Positions 37,541-46,318 of a stretch of DNA of 64,000 nucleotides are shown piece after piece; the stretch's first letter is position 1, and the number at the start of each line of letters is the position of its first letter. This DNA is from Thermincola carboxydiphila (GTDB lineage: Bacteria; Bacillota; Thermincolia; Thermincolales; UBA2595). Made by a program: the position numbers and the translations under genes. The stretch lies in contig JAENZJ010000012.1 of NCBI GenBank assembly GCA_016841325.1, positions 1-64,000 on the forward strand, given 5' to 3'. The notes beneath the pieces were generated by a model. That model was given only the letters and a program-made list of their open reading frames with translations. It was not told the origin of the DNA and did no database searches.

Positions 37541-39973
37541 TCACTCATGTGCTGATACCAGTCTGGCAACCACTACGGTCATGTCATCATTAACTTTGCC
37601 CCCTGACCTGAGGATGGCCTTGTTTAGCAGAAGGTCTGCTATATTCTGCGGGTCGGTAGTCATAATTGTCTGGAGTGCATCCATAACCCAGGTCTCACCT
37701 GTCTGGTCCGCACCACACCCCAGGAGTCCGTCAGATACCATGACCAGTACATCATCATGACCCATTTGCTGCTGAATAGTGTCTATCTCGATATGGCTCA
37801 ATATGCCGATTGGCAGATTATTGGACCTGACCATCCCAACCTGGCTGCCGCGTTTGATAAAACTGGGAGCTGCACCTATCTTAATAAATTCCACCACCCC
37901 GTTCATCAGGTTAATTGCAGCCAGGTCCACAGTTGTTATTGTCTCATCGGGTGAACCCAGAATAAGAATGGAATTAGCTGTTTTTACGGCTACACTGTGA
38001 TCAAAACCGGCCTCCATAAGTTTTTCCACCAGAGCGATAGCAGCCTTACTTTCTATTGATGCCTTGGGCCCTACTCCCATTCCGTCACTGATAACCAGGG
38101 CATACTTACCGTCTTTGAGGTCAAATTCCGCGTAATTGTCTCCTGAGACCATACTACTGTCTTTGGCCACTGATGCGGAACCGACTTCAACTGAAAAGGC
38201 CCGCATGGGAACCAGCTTAAACTCACAGACAGGTTCACTGGTCTTTTTGGTACAGTAGTTTGAATTAAGTACGGTCAGGGGTTGTGACAAAATCCTTGAT
38301 ACAATAGGTTTAATACTGTTAACACATACTGCCTTGCCCCCACATGACGGGAAAGTCACACTTACCTCCAGCTGATCACTTACTTCACCCATAACACTCA
38401 GGTCAAGTATGCTGTACCCCGCTTTTGCAAGTTCGGTCCGCAGTATCGCTTCGATATCTTCTCTCATTCTGATGTCAATTTTGACTTCATCGGCCAGGTT
38501 TTGCATCATGGTGGCAATTCCATCAAGCTGTCTGGACAGAATATCCCTTCCCTCGGTGAGTTTACGCTGCCACACCTGGGCTTGTCTGTATGTCTCGTAA
38601 AGACAGTTAACAGTCACTGATAACTCCCTGAGCCTGGCACAGCGTTTCTGGATATCCGGTGAGATATGTTCCTCGGTAAGCCGTCCATTAATTTCTATGT
38701 GTGAAATCATATCCATGATATTGCGGTATGTTTTGTAAAATTCCGCATCCCAGCATATTCTGTAAAGGGAACATCCTTTGCATACCTTTGAAGCAACACC
38801 GCTGAAAAGGGTCTGGAGATTATTCTCTTCATAAACCCTGACATCACATGACACTTCCTCAAAAGCTGTGGACAGCTCACGGAAAATCCTTGAATAATCA
38901 CGGACCTTCCCGGCAACAATTTCCTTAACCCTTTTTTCACTTACAGACCTGGTGTTAGAGCTGAACAGGCTGCTTTTTACCATTGCCCTTAGGGTAAACA
39001 GCCGTTTCGCAGGAATTGCCAAAAAGAGGACGACAGCCAGCACTGTTTCCGCAAATGTAGTGACAAGTTCCGAATAATCTGTGAGATAAATAGACAGCAG
39101 GACATTTCCCAGGACAAATCCTATACAGATGCCAATTCTGCCAAACCCGCGGAATATTCCCGCCAGCAAACCGGAAAAAGAATATACCGCCACCATTCCC
39201 GGAGCAACTTCAGCTGTGATGCTCGGCACCATACCGACCAGTGTGCCCATGGCAGCCCCAAAACCGCTGCCTCCCAAATAAGCTGCCAATAATATCAAAG
39301 CCCTGGAGATGACATTCTTGACCTGCAGTCCCTGGAAACTCAGTTCTGACATTCCGGTAAGAAAAGCAACCACAAGGACAGCGCCGCCAATCAGTTCTTC
39401 TTTTTTAAGAGTTCCCGTGTTACCGCCTTTCTGCAGGACCGGAAGGGTCTTAATCAGCAGAAAAGTGCCACAGCCTGCCAAAACCGCTTCAAATATGGCC
39501 ACAATATAGTTATAGAGTTCAGGGGCAAAGTATGAGTACATCCCTACCTTTATACCGATAGTCAATCCGGCCACCAGAACCGGCACCCCATACCACTTTT
39601 GCCTGAACTGGGCCCGGGTCCGGCCAAGAATAAAGAACAGCAGTACCATGGTTATCAGTGTTGATGCCAGTGTATACCCCGTACATACTGTAGCCAGACC
39701 TACTGCTGCAGCAATAAGTATTAAAAACCCCTTATCACCGAGGACAGTCATGCCGGCAGCCAGCAGGGCCGCCGGAAACGGTATCAGTCCTCCGGCAATT
39801 ACAGCTCGTCCCATAAAAAAGGAAAGAAGCATTAAAAAACCGGTTTCCATAGAAAATATCTGTCTCAACAACTGCTTCACCGCCTGCGCGGAAAAAACAG
39901 GCAGGACAACCCTGGATTTTGACCTTCGTCCACTTAACCGGTGGTAAGCATAAATACCTGATTTTTCTCCCAT
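37541..39973 (-). CDS. spoIIE: Stage II sporulation protein E phosphatase
   Basis: Dephosphorylates SpoIIAA to switch on sigma-F in the forespore and acts at the polar septum. 810 residues: about ten membrane segments in the first 330 residues, a central regulatory region with CxxC pairs (SKVCKGCSLYRICWD) and a C-terminal PP2C domain (about 600-805; ISDGMGVGPKA, VSDGLLGCGAD, DDMTVVVARL). ATG with a weak ribosome site. The upstream promoter has Spo0A-type spacing. Confidence 0.96.
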   Translation of the reverse strand: MGEKSGIYAYHRLSGRRSKSRVVLPVFSAQAVKQLLRQIFSMETGFLMLLSFFMGRAVIAGGLIPFPAALLAAGMTVLGDKGFLILIAAAVGLATVCTGYTLASTLITMVLLFFILGRTRAQFRQKWYGVPVLVAGLTIGIKVGMYSYFAPELYNYIVAIFEAVLAGCGTFLLIKTLPVLQKGGNTGTLKKEELIGGAVLVVAFLTGMSELSFQGLQVKNVISRALILLAAYLGGSGFGAAMGTLVGMVPSITAEVAPGMVAVYSFSGLLAGIFRGFGRIGICIGFVLGNVLLSIYLTDYSELVTTFAETVLAVVLFLAIPAKRLFTLRAMVKSSLFSSNTRSVSEKRVKEIVAGKVRDYSRIFRELSTAFEEVSCDVRVYEENNLQTLFSGVASKVCKGCSLYRICWDAEFYKTYRNIMDMISHIEINGRLTEEHISPDIQKRCARLRELSVTVNCLYETYRQAQVWQRKLTEGRDILSRQLDGIATMMQNLADEVKIDIRMREDIEAILRTELAKAGYSILDLSVMGEVSDQLEVSVTFPSCGGKAVCVNSIKPIVSRILSQPLTVLNSNYCTKKTSEPVCEFKLVPMRAFSVEVGSASVAKDSSMVSGDNYAEFDLKDGKYALVISDGMGVGPKASIESKAAIALVEKLMEAGFDHSVAVKTANSILILGSPDETITTVDLAAINLMNGVVEFIKIGAAPSFIKRGSQVGMVRSNNLPIGILSHIEIDTIQQQMGHDDVLVMVSDGLLGCGADQTGETWVMDALQTIMTTDPQNIADLLLNKAILRSGGKVNDDMTVVVARLVSAHE

Positions 39974-40029
39974 TGTTTAAGCACCGCCCGTATTGGAATT
40001 TGATTAAGTCCCCAGCCTGCTCTTGTTTT

Positions 40030-40062
40030 ATTATATTACATGTGTTGAAAAATCTTTGTCAG
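40030..40062 (-). promoter_or_regulatory. Spo0A-type promoter of spoIIE with 21-bp spacer
   Basis: Minus strand CTGACA (40062-40057), 21 bases, TATAAT (40035-40030). Spo0A-activated spoIIE and spoIIG promoters of Bacillus have 21-22 bp spacers. 0A-box-like sites are TGACAAA overlapping the -35 and GGTCGAA at 40095-40089. Confidence 0.6.
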
Positions 40063-40124
40063 GTTTAGTAGTTGGAACAGAAAATTGTTTCGACCAGATT
40101 CGTTTATATAACATTCAGGACAAC

Positions 40125-40149
40125 AAAAAAGCGTATGAGTTTCATACGC
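40125..40149 (-). terminator. Terminator after the SPOCS-like gene
   Basis: GCGTATGA-GTT-TCATACGC followed on the minus strand by TTTTTTGTTG. Confidence 0.85.
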
Positions 40150-40166
40150 ATCAGGGTCATCTCAAA

Positions 40167-40691
40167 TTACCACGGGCGCCTGCGGGCCCTGTTTACCAGT
40201 CCCAGGACCAGTTCTCCCCTAAAGGAATCCGGCCCGTCACATCTAAAATCGGCCTTCTCTACCACCATACCCGGTTTATATTGTCTTGGCCTGTCAATCA
40301 TATGCAAATCCACATATGTATGAAACGGCCGTGTATAATGAACCGTATACAGTTCAGCTCCTGTTTCACTGTCCCCCGGATAATTATCTTCCGCGTCTGC
40401 AAACAGGCCATCCGCCTGTAACCTTAAATGGCAGAAAAAATCATCATTTTCCAGTTCCTTAAGTTCAGGGGGGCCCTGGTCCTCTTCCTTGTCGGGGGTT
40501 TTCATATACGATATCGTTATCTGGTAGGAACCCTTAATTTCCATCTCACCACGGCTGATCCTGTAATCACTTATTTCGGGAACCACCGATACGTTTGAAA
40601 TCCTTCCCACACACGGATAATCCTGGGGTAAAGTTAATTTAAGTGGAATCCTGGGGAATATAATCACATTTTTTGTATCACCAACCGTCAC
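40167..40691 (-). CDS. SPOCS/DUF3794-like protein
   Basis: About 174 residues, mostly beta strand. The block CVGRISNVSVVPEI ... YRISRGEMEIKGSY resembles the SPOCS (DUF3794) domain of spore-coat-associated proteins such as SipL; this is a by-eye match. GTG start close to GAGGAGG; codons at 40694 and 40691 both fit. Lies downstream of the 218-residue gene and upstream of spoIIE, in a probable sporulation setting. Confidence 0.5.
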   Translation of the reverse strand: MTVGDTKNVIIFPRIPLKLTLPQDYPCVGRISNVSVVPEISDYRISRGEMEIKGSYQITISYMKTPDKEEDQGPPELKELENDDFFCHLRLQADGLFADAEDNYPGDSETGAELYTVHYTRPFHTYVDLHMIDRPRQYKPGMVVEKADFRCDGPDSFRGELVLGLVNRARRRPW

Positions 40692-40734
40692 CACAGACAC
40701 CTCCTCGTAAAATGCCCGCCCTCCAGCCTCCAGA

Positions 40735-41391
40735 TTAAAATGCCACCCGTTTTTTTCGTTTGGGACAGAAAGCCGGCTGGCTATAATTGTTCTCCAAGTC
40801 AGGCATTATACTGATCTGCCACCACCTGATATTTGGGAGGGGCGGTTTAAATGGCTGTACCGGCTGAAAAAGGGGGTTTCCCTGACAATTGGGTGCTGAC
40901 TTTGTGGTTTTCACCTCCCTGTTAAACCCTATCACCCGGTTGTCATTTACCTCACCGGAAAGCATAACGACACCTTCCAAAATCACTTTACCTTCCGGAA
41001 TTCCATTTACAGTCTGACTGTCTTCATTGTCCGGCCGGTCCCCAGCTATAATTTCAACAGTGTATTTCACCAGGCCCGGTGAATTCCGGAAAACAGCGGG
41101 GACTGTATTAAATTCCCATCTGCCTCTTTCGACTCCGGGATGACCTGCCGGAAAACGCGCAATCCTGAAAGCCTGTCCGGTACTTTCATTAGACAATAAT
41201 ATCGTCAGGTACTCACCTGAGTCCGGTTTAGTACCTGTGCCTATGTTAAGATACCATTTTAACCAGCCTTTAGCCCCGTTTACCACAATTTCAACTTTAC
41301 CCTGCGGTATGGCGGTTTCCTTTACCGGATCTTCAGCGGGATACAGGTATAACTGGTGAAAAGAGTATTCCGTACCTTTGGGTAAATCCAT
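40735..41391 (-). CDS. Unknown beta-rich protein, related to the 41883 gene
   Basis: 218 residues, no known family recognised. A beta-sandwich-like region (about 30-165) has the pattern 'GKVEI..., LTILLSNES, F..ARF..G, EGKVILEGVVML' seen also in the 281-residue protein at 41883-42728. The C-terminal part is Pro-rich with a Trp pair (IRWWQ) and ends basic (KRKKRVAF). ATG at 41391 with AAAGGAAGG upstream; a longer frame starts at 41484. No signal peptide. Probably co-transcribed with the SPOCS-like gene. Confidence 0.6.
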   Translation of the reverse strand: MDLPKGTEYSFHQLYLYPAEDPVKETAIPQGKVEIVVNGAKGWLKWYLNIGTGTKPDSGEYLTILLSNESTGQAFRIARFPAGHPGVERGRWEFNTVPAVFRNSPGLVKYTVEIIAGDRPDNEDSQTVNGIPEGKVILEGVVMLSGEVNDNRVIGFNREVKTTKSAPNCQGNPLFQPVQPFKPPLPNIRWWQISIMPDLENNYSQPAFCPKRKKRVAF

Positions 41392-41535
41392 CAAATACCT
41401 TCCTTTCCCTACACATTTAAACTGTGTTTTATACCAGTATATTAATTCCGTCCGGCTTCCGTTACACCTGATTTTCCGGAGCATTCACCATTAAAGGGCG
41501 TTCTTTAATATACTATCAGTAAGGAGGCTCCAAAA

Positions 41536-41859
41536 ATGAAGTTAATTCAAAAAACCAAAGGCCTGTTGGGCAGGTTTGGCATCGGGGCCGGTCTGGATGA
41601 AGCTGAAGTCAGCATCTTTGGCATTAATGCCAAACTTGTTCGGAAAATTCCTCTCCCTGTTCCTCATGAAGTCTCAATTTTCATACCGCGCCTTGAAATC
41701 AGTCAAAAAACCACCGAAGGCAGTAAATCGACCGAAACTACCATGGTACTTAGCAGCCTGACAATAGTAAGCGCCCCCCGGCATGAACCTTTGGAACCGG
41801 ACCGTAAAATATCGGGAGCGGACCTACGGTCCGAAACTGACAGAGGGTGCCTCCGGTGA
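41536..41859 (+). CDS. Small unknown protein, divergent
   Basis: 107 residues, no family recognised. A basic N-terminus (MKLIQKTKGLLGRFGIGAG) leads into a region of short strands; no Cys and no membrane helix. A textbook ribosome site (AAGGAGG, 8 bases before ATG) makes translation likely. It is the only plus-strand gene in this stretch and lies between two minus-strand genes of related fold. The shared hairpin at 41845-41866 closes it. Confidence 0.6.
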   Translation: MKLIQKTKGLLGRFGIGAGLDEAEVSIFGINAKLVRKIPLPVPHEVSIFIPRLEISQKTTEGSKSTETTMVLSSLTIVSAPRHEPLEPDRKISGADLRSETDRGCLR

Positions 41860-41866
41860 GGCACCC
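41845..41866. terminator. Bidirectional hairpin between convergent genes
   Basis: GGGTGCCTC-CGGT-GAGGCACCC, a 9-bp stem between the convergent genes ending at 41859 and 41883. T tracts are poor on both sides. Confidence 0.55.
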
Positions 41867-41882
41867 CCATTACTAAGTTTAA

Positions 41883-42728
41883 CTATTTTTCACAATCTGA
41901 ACAGTCAGGAGGTTTTAGAGCTTTATCCGGAAAAACCACCTCCCCGGTTGCAGGATCAATGTAAATTAACCAGTATCCATAATCTCCCGGTTTATACTGT
42001 TGTCCCGGCAGAGGATGCCAGTAAACATACCCGGTGCTTCCTCCGTAAGGTTGGTCCCGCAGGCAGAACCTGCCGGGGATACCATGTACCAAATACTTTA
42101 CCGCACCCTGTGCATACTGCAGACCAATAAGCTGATGACCCCGAAAAGCAGGCCCGTCAGAACCGGAGTTTTGATTGCCCTGTGAAAAAAGCATCATGTT
42201 TTGAAAATAACCCGGGTAAAACTTCCACCACTGATGATACGGCAATCCTGTCCCGAATGGCGATACTTTCTCCATCTTTGGCTCTTCAGGAAGGTTTGCC
42301 TCCTCAAGTTCCAGCTCTCCACCCAAAACCCTGTCACCGGGCAAATCATCACTGAGTGTTGTATGCACACTTACTTCCAGAATCCCACCTGACCCGAGAT
42401 TCAGGCCTGAACCTTCAAAACGTTCAGGTTCAAAGGTTATGGTACTTTCTCCCACCCCCTTGTCATTTACTTCTATTATTCCTGCATATACAGGAACACT
42501 CTGTCCTTTTTCCACTGCCCTGATCCATATTCCGTACCCCTGGTTTAAATCCGATGAATTTAGCGGGCGCAGATTTCTGACAGAACAGTTCAGAATTACT
42601 GATTCTCCGGTAATCTCTATAGTCGCCCTGCCTCCCGGCCTTTTAGCCGGGCTTTTGGCATACTTACGATTAACTTCCCGCAGAACCGCTGTATAACGGT
42701 GATACTCGCTGTCCGTCAAACGGTTCAT
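41883..42728 (-). CDS. Unknown beta-rich protein with WW-like C-terminus
   Basis: 281 residues. Residues about 30-150 look like a beta-sandwich (RATIEITGESVILNCSV, VPVYAGIIEVNDKG, ITFEPERFEGSG, VLGGELELEEA), echoing the 218-residue protein. The rest is rich in Trp, Tyr, Pro and Gly (HQWWKFYPGYF, GYWLIYIDPATGEVV) and ends CSDCEK. No signal peptide or membrane segment. ATG with AAGGAGG 6 bases upstream. Function unknown; a structural or coat role is a guess from composition and neighbours. Confidence 0.6.
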   Translation of the reverse strand: MNRLTDSEYHRYTAVLREVNRKYAKSPAKRPGGRATIEITGESVILNCSVRNLRPLNSSDLNQGYGIWIRAVEKGQSVPVYAGIIEVNDKGVGESTITFEPERFEGSGLNLGSGGILEVSVHTTLSDDLPGDRVLGGELELEEANLPEEPKMEKVSPFGTGLPYHQWWKFYPGYFQNMMLFSQGNQNSGSDGPAFRGHQLIGLQYAQGAVKYLVHGIPGRFCLRDQPYGGSTGYVYWHPLPGQQYKPGDYGYWLIYIDPATGEVVFPDKALKPPDCSDCEK

Positions 42729-42844
42729 GCTAAACCTCCTTCAACCTGCTAAAAAACACCTTGACGGCAGTAACTCTTCCGTCTTAAATAAATATATGCC
42801 GGTTATGCCACAACTTTAACAAAATTTTTGGTTTTCCGCTGGAA

Positions 42845-43780
42845 TTAGTTTACAGCCCCTGCCGCACTTAATGCCAGACCGTGCATGATATCAGTTTCGC
42901 TGGCAGTTATCATGCCGGTACCCAGTCCCCTGACCACAGCCAGCAGTATCCGCAATCCGGCAATTATGATATCGGCACGTTCCGGCTGGAGTCCCGGAAC
43001 CTCTTTTCTCCGGGTAGGAGGCATCCCCTCCAGGTCAGACAGGATATCAGCTATTCTTTGCTCATTGAGGCAATAACCATGAACTGCTTCCGGGTCATAA
43101 ACCGCCAGTTTTTGGTCAATGGCTGCCGCAGTGGTCACAGTCCCCCCTACCCCTATGAGGCTCCGGACTCCTGTTTCCTGAATAGTATCCAGCACTTCTT
43201 GAAGCATCTTTTCAATTTCACCCTGGGTGGCCTGAGTATCAGTCATCCTGACTGCCCCAACCCGTTTACTGGCGAAACGCAATCTGCCTTCCTTACTCCA
43301 GATAAATTCGGTACTCCCGCCTCCAATATCAATTACTGCCGGATTCCCCGTCTCCGGAATACCGCCTTCAGCGCCTGGCACTCCGGAGCCTGAACAGCCG
43401 GAGAGACCGTGCAGCCCGCTTACTGCCCCCCTGTAGCTTAGCTCGGCCTCTTCCCTTCCTGAAAGGACCCTAACCTCCCACCCAACCCGCTGTTTAACCT
43501 CAAATAAAAATTCATCACGGTTCTCAGCATCACGCACTGCGCTGGTAGCAGCCACAATAATTCTGTCCGCCCCTGCCCCGGTCACTATATCGCGAAAATT
43601 CAGCAGTGCCTCAACTGTCCGATCCATTGCCGGCCGGGACAACTGACTTGCCCTGCCGATTCCCTCTCCCAGCCTTGTAGTCACCAGATCAGTCCCGTTT
43701 ACCTGTAAGTCCCCCGAAACATAGTCCGCAAGAAGCAGTCTTGAAGAATTGGTCCCTATATCAACGACTGCAATCCGCAT
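42845..43780 (-). CDS. Exopolyphosphatase / pppGpp phosphatase family
   Basis: 311-residue ASKHA-fold Ppx/GppA protein, single catalytic module. Marks: VVDIGTNSSRLLLAD (5-19), LGEGI, ATSAVRDAENRDEF, the catalytic Glu region LSGREEAELSY, VIDIGGGSTEF and GVGGTVTTAAAI. It probably hydrolyses polyphosphate or the pppGpp 5' phosphate; substrate choice cannot be read from sequence. A Gly/Ser-rich insert (LSGCSGSGVPGAEGG) is present in the middle. ATG after AGGAGGGG. Confidence 0.9.
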   Translation of the reverse strand: MRIAVVDIGTNSSRLLLADYVSGDLQVNGTDLVTTRLGEGIGRASQLSRPAMDRTVEALLNFRDIVTGAGADRIIVAATSAVRDAENRDEFLFEVKQRVGWEVRVLSGREEAELSYRGAVSGLHGLSGCSGSGVPGAEGGIPETGNPAVIDIGGGSTEFIWSKEGRLRFASKRVGAVRMTDTQATQGEIEKMLQEVLDTIQETGVRSLIGVGGTVTTAAAIDQKLAVYDPEAVHGYCLNEQRIADILSDLEGMPPTRRKEVPGLQPERADIIIAGLRILLAVVRGLGTGMITASETDIMHGLALSAAGAVN

Positions 43781-43837
43781 ACAATCCCCTCCTGATTATT
43801 TATTCAATATTCTTTAGTATTGGCTCTGGAAAGGAAA

Positions 43838-43862
43838 TAGAAAAGCACCGTTGACCGGTGCT
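43838..43862 (-). terminator. Terminator of yabR
   Basis: AGCACCG-TTGAC-CGGTGCT, with TTTTCTATTTCC following on the minus strand. Confidence 0.75.
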
Positions 43863-43876
43863 CTGCATTCCAAACA

Positions 43877-44311
43877 TCAGACCGAAGTCTTATATGGTTT
43901 TTTGGCGCCTCTGCCGCCTCTCTTGTTGTCAGTGCTGCGCCGGATATCCTGTTGGCGCTCATCACTCTCTTTCATGAATTTAGACAAGCGGTCTTCAAAA
44001 TTTTCGGTCTTCCTGGCAGGCTGGTGGTATCCCCTGCGTTCAGGAGTACCCCTGCGCTCGGAAGTGCCTTGAGCAACGTTTGGCTTAGCTTGTTTGATAG
44101 ACAGGCCTATTTTGCCCTTGTCTATGGCAATAACCTTGACCTTTACCCGATCCTTATCCTTAAGATAATCCTTGACATCCCTCACATAGGAGTCAGCAAC
44201 CTCGGAGATGTGAACCAATCCTGTCTGTCCCCCGGGCAATTCAATAAAAGCCCCAAAATTAGTGATACCTGTGACCACTCCTTCAACGATGCTCCCCACT
44301 TCAATTGACAT
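43877..44311 (-). CDS. yabR: S1 RNA-binding protein, YabR/GSP13 type
   Basis: 144 residues. One S1 domain (1-75: VGSIVEGVVTGITNFGAFIELPGGQTGLVHISEVA, in two halves) followed by a basic, Arg-rich tail likely to bind RNA or ribosomes. ATG at 44311; AAGGAGG stands 12 bases upstream. Driven by a perfect promoter at 44373-44401. Confidence 0.85.
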   Translation of the reverse strand: MSIEVGSIVEGVVTGITNFGAFIELPGGQTGLVHISEVADSYVRDVKDYLKDKDRVKVKVIAIDKGKIGLSIKQAKPNVAQGTSERRGTPERRGYHQPARKTENFEDRLSKFMKESDERQQDIRRSTDNKRGGRGAKKPYKTSV

Positions 44312-44372
44312 AAAACAAAAAATCCTCCTTAAAATAAGACAAGACCCGTAATCATCTTGTGTAATCAATCAA

Positions 44373-44401
44373 ATTATAACCGAATGGTTTTTATGTGTCA
44401 A
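44373..44401 (-). promoter_or_regulatory. Consensus sigma-A promoter for yabR
   Basis: Minus strand TTGACA (44401-44396), 17 bases, TATAAT (44378-44373). The leader contains an ACAAGA/TCTTGT hairpin followed by CTTATTTT, a possible weak attenuator. Confidence 0.88.
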
Positions 44402-44416
44402 GATATCCGTTATTGT

Positions 44417-44833
44417 TTAATGTACTTCAATTTCTTTGGGGTTTTTGGCAGCGGCCGGAATCCTGCTTCCTTCTTCTCCGGGTTTCGCTTCCAGGATTAT
44501 TTTTTCTCCCGGTTTAACCAGTCCCAGCTTCTCCCGGGCCTCTCTTTCAATATATGCATCTGAGTTCAGTTGTTCCAGTTGTTTTTTCAGGGCATCATTT
44601 TTTACCTTAAGCTCGTCCATCTGTTCCTGTATATTTGTAATCTCACGCTGGACATTATACATTTTGACCATTTGTCCTCCAAATGAATAAAAAATCATGC
44701 CCAATAATATAAGGAGAATTACACTTGGCCCTTTAAGCTTATACCTGAACTTCTTCTTTTGTTTGGGCCTTTTATATATGCCATGCATGTCCCCTGGATT
44801 GTCATACTTTTTTACCTTTGCCGAAAGTACCAT
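44417..44833 (-). CDS. divIC: Septum formation initiator, DivIC/FtsB family
   Basis: 138 residues: basic cytoplasmic N-terminus, one membrane helix (about 34-52), then a coiled coil (60-95) and a conserved LGLVKPGEKI block. Part of the FtsL-DivIB-DivIC complex at the division septum. Start ATG overlaps the stop of the small HTH gene (TAATG), so the two are translationally coupled. Confidence 0.88.
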   Translation of the reverse strand: MVLSAKVKKYDNPGDMHGIYKRPKQKKKFRYKLKGPSVILLILLGMIFYSFGGQMVKMYNVQREITNIQEQMDELKVKNDALKKQLEQLNSDAYIEREAREKLGLVKPGEKIILEAKPGEEGSRIPAAAKNPKEIEVH

Positions 44834-45066
44834 TACGAATCACCGCCCTCATCTTCAGGCCCGAATAACCCCAAAGCATCTCCCGGAATTATAATAACAA
44901 CCTCATAGCCCTTATTCCTGGCACGGCTGAAAAGGGTTGCCACAGTGCTTCCGGTTAACCCGAGCTTTTTGGAAATTTTGTCGTTTGAATAACCCATTTC
45001 CTTTAGAGTTACTACCTGGCGCTCCCGAAAGCTCAGCTTTTCAGCGCCCCTTATTTCTATCTTCAT
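44833..45066 (-). CDS. Small LuxR/sigma-4-like HTH protein
   Basis: 77 residues, nearly all one helix-turn-helix: LSFRERQVVTLKEMGYSNDKISKKLGLTGSTVATLFSRA in pieces matches the sigma-region-4/LuxR C-terminal fold. No sensor domain. ATG at 45066 is preferred; a GTG three codons upstream is possible. Coupled to divIC, suggesting control linked to cell division. The DnaA-box array begins about 70 bases upstream. Confidence 0.75.
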   Translation of the reverse strand: MKIEIRGAEKLSFRERQVVTLKEMGYSNDKISKKLGLTGSTVATLFSRARNKGYEVVIIIPGDALGLFGPEDEGGDS

Positions 45067-45135
45067 AAATGCCACCCACAGGCCTTACCGGAAAATTATC
45101 ACCTAAAATCAAATTTAATCGTAGCATATCCGGAG

Positions 45136-45250
45136 TTATCCACAAATTGCCCTGATTTAACATTGGATTGTCTATGTTATCCATAGACTGCCGTAGTTTA
45201 TCAAGAGATTATCCATAGACTGTCTGTGGTTTATCCACACTTTATCCACA
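45136..45250 (+). promoter_or_regulatory. Cluster of five DnaA boxes
   Basis: Same-strand boxes TTATCCACA at 45136, 45231 and 45242, and TTATCCATA at 45177 and 45209. Start-to-start distances are 41, 32, 22 and 11 bases, close to 4, 3, 2 and 1 helical turns. The first box overlaps a possible -35 (TTGTGG, 16 bases, TACGAT on the minus strand) of the HTH-divIC unit. No dnaA or dnaN is in the window. Confidence 0.85.
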
Positions 45251-45333
45251 AACTGTGTACAAATCAATGACTTATATACTACAAATATTGATTCTACGCA
45301 GGATCTAATTATCCTTCCGGTCATTAGAAAAAA

Positions 45334-45843
45334 TTACTCCTTTTTATGAAACCATAAATGCAGTTTTTTGGTTAATCTCTTACCCTGCCGTCCCGCAAAA
45401 CTGCTCAACTTGTTATATATTCTGCCCAAAATTCCCACTGGAATAATTATTATATTACCAATCAGGAATACCGGATAGCTTACGACAAACCATATGAATC
45501 GTACCACCCTCATAATTCCGGTAAGGACTTTCTTAATAACATAAATGATATATAAGAGTATTTTTATCACTACCCGGCTCAGTAATTTTAGGTAAAACAG
45601 TAGTCCTGCCAGGATTCCGATAATTACATAAAAACGGAGTTCACCCCAGTTCCCGATTAACAACATGAAAAAGACCACAATAGTTGTGATCACCCAAAAC
45701 AGAAAATCGCCGAGATATGTGCCTGCCTTCCGGGGTCGGATGACTCCTTTGGCAACATTGTAAAAATCAAAAAGTATCCCAATTGTAATTCCCATCAATA
45801 GTGTTACCACAAACGAAAATAACTGGGATTCCAGAGACTGCAT
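45334..45843 (-). CDS. yabQ: Spore cortex biosynthesis protein YabQ
   Basis: 169-residue membrane protein with about four to five hydrophobic helices and a basic C-terminus (KRLTKKLHLWFHKKE). YabQ is needed for cortex formation and sits in the outer forespore membrane. ATG after GGGAGGAGG. 25 bases after yabP, as in other spore formers. Confidence 0.88.
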   Translation of the reverse strand: MQSLESQLFSFVVTLLMGITIGILFDFYNVAKGVIRPRKAGTYLGDFLFWVITTIVVFFMLLIGNWGELRFYVIIGILAGLLFYLKLLSRVVIKILLYIIYVIKKVLTGIMRVVRFIWFVVSYPVFLIGNIIIIPVGILGRIYNKLSSFAGRQGKRLTKKLHLWFHKKE

Positions 45844-45868
45844 TAGCCTCCTCCCTTCCAGTAGCAGA

Positions 45869-46162
45869 CTATTTTAAAATGCGCTGCAAAAGGCCTTTGC
45901 TTTTATTTCTGATACCCCGTGTATTTTTTTCATCTGAGAATTCCAGGGATTTGCAGTACCCTTCAACCATCAGGACACCGTTTTCCAAATTAAGCTGGAC
46001 CACGTGCATTCCCTGGCCTTTTAAAATTAGCAGTCCCATTTTGGTTTCCAGCAGGATCTCTTCTTCATCAAAGCTCTCTACATTCTCCACTCCTTCTATC
46101 AAAGCAGTCTCCCTGTTTGTCATTATAATCTTGTATTCCCTTGCCTGATCCTGATCTATCAA
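45869..46162 (-). CDS. yabP: Sporulation protein YabP
   Basis: 97 residues of the YabP/YqfC family: NRETALIEGVENVESFDEEEILLETKMG and a final basic segment. TTG start after AAGGAGGGG. Pairs with yabQ; probably expressed in the mother cell under sigma-E, though I cannot assign the promoter with confidence. Confidence 0.9.
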   Translation of the reverse strand: MIDQDQAREYKIIMTNRETALIEGVENVESFDEEEILLETKMGLLILKGQGMHVVQLNLENGVLMVEGYCKSLEFSDEKNTRGIRNKSKGLLQRILK

Positions 46163-46246
46163 TGTTACCCCTCCTTATAAAAAAAAATGTTACTATCTCA
46201 TAGATATTCTGTAAAAAGACATAATATGCCACTAAAGACCCCGTCT

Positions 46247-46283
46247 AAAAAAACAGAGCGACAAATTCGTGATTTGCCGCTCC
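46247..46283 (-). terminator. Terminator of the SpoIID-like gene
   Basis: GAGCG...CGCTC with an inner ATTTG/CAAAT stem and ACGA loop, then TTTTTTT on the minus strand. It separates this gene from yabPQ. Confidence 0.88.
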
Positions 46284-46318
46284 AAAGTATTAACCCGGTC
46301 CTTTTAACAGTCGTCCGG

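Noticed and set aside
45136-45250. Chromosomal oriC
   Set aside because: Boxes are good, but dnaA, dnaN and an obvious unwinding element are absent, so I only report a DnaA-box cluster.
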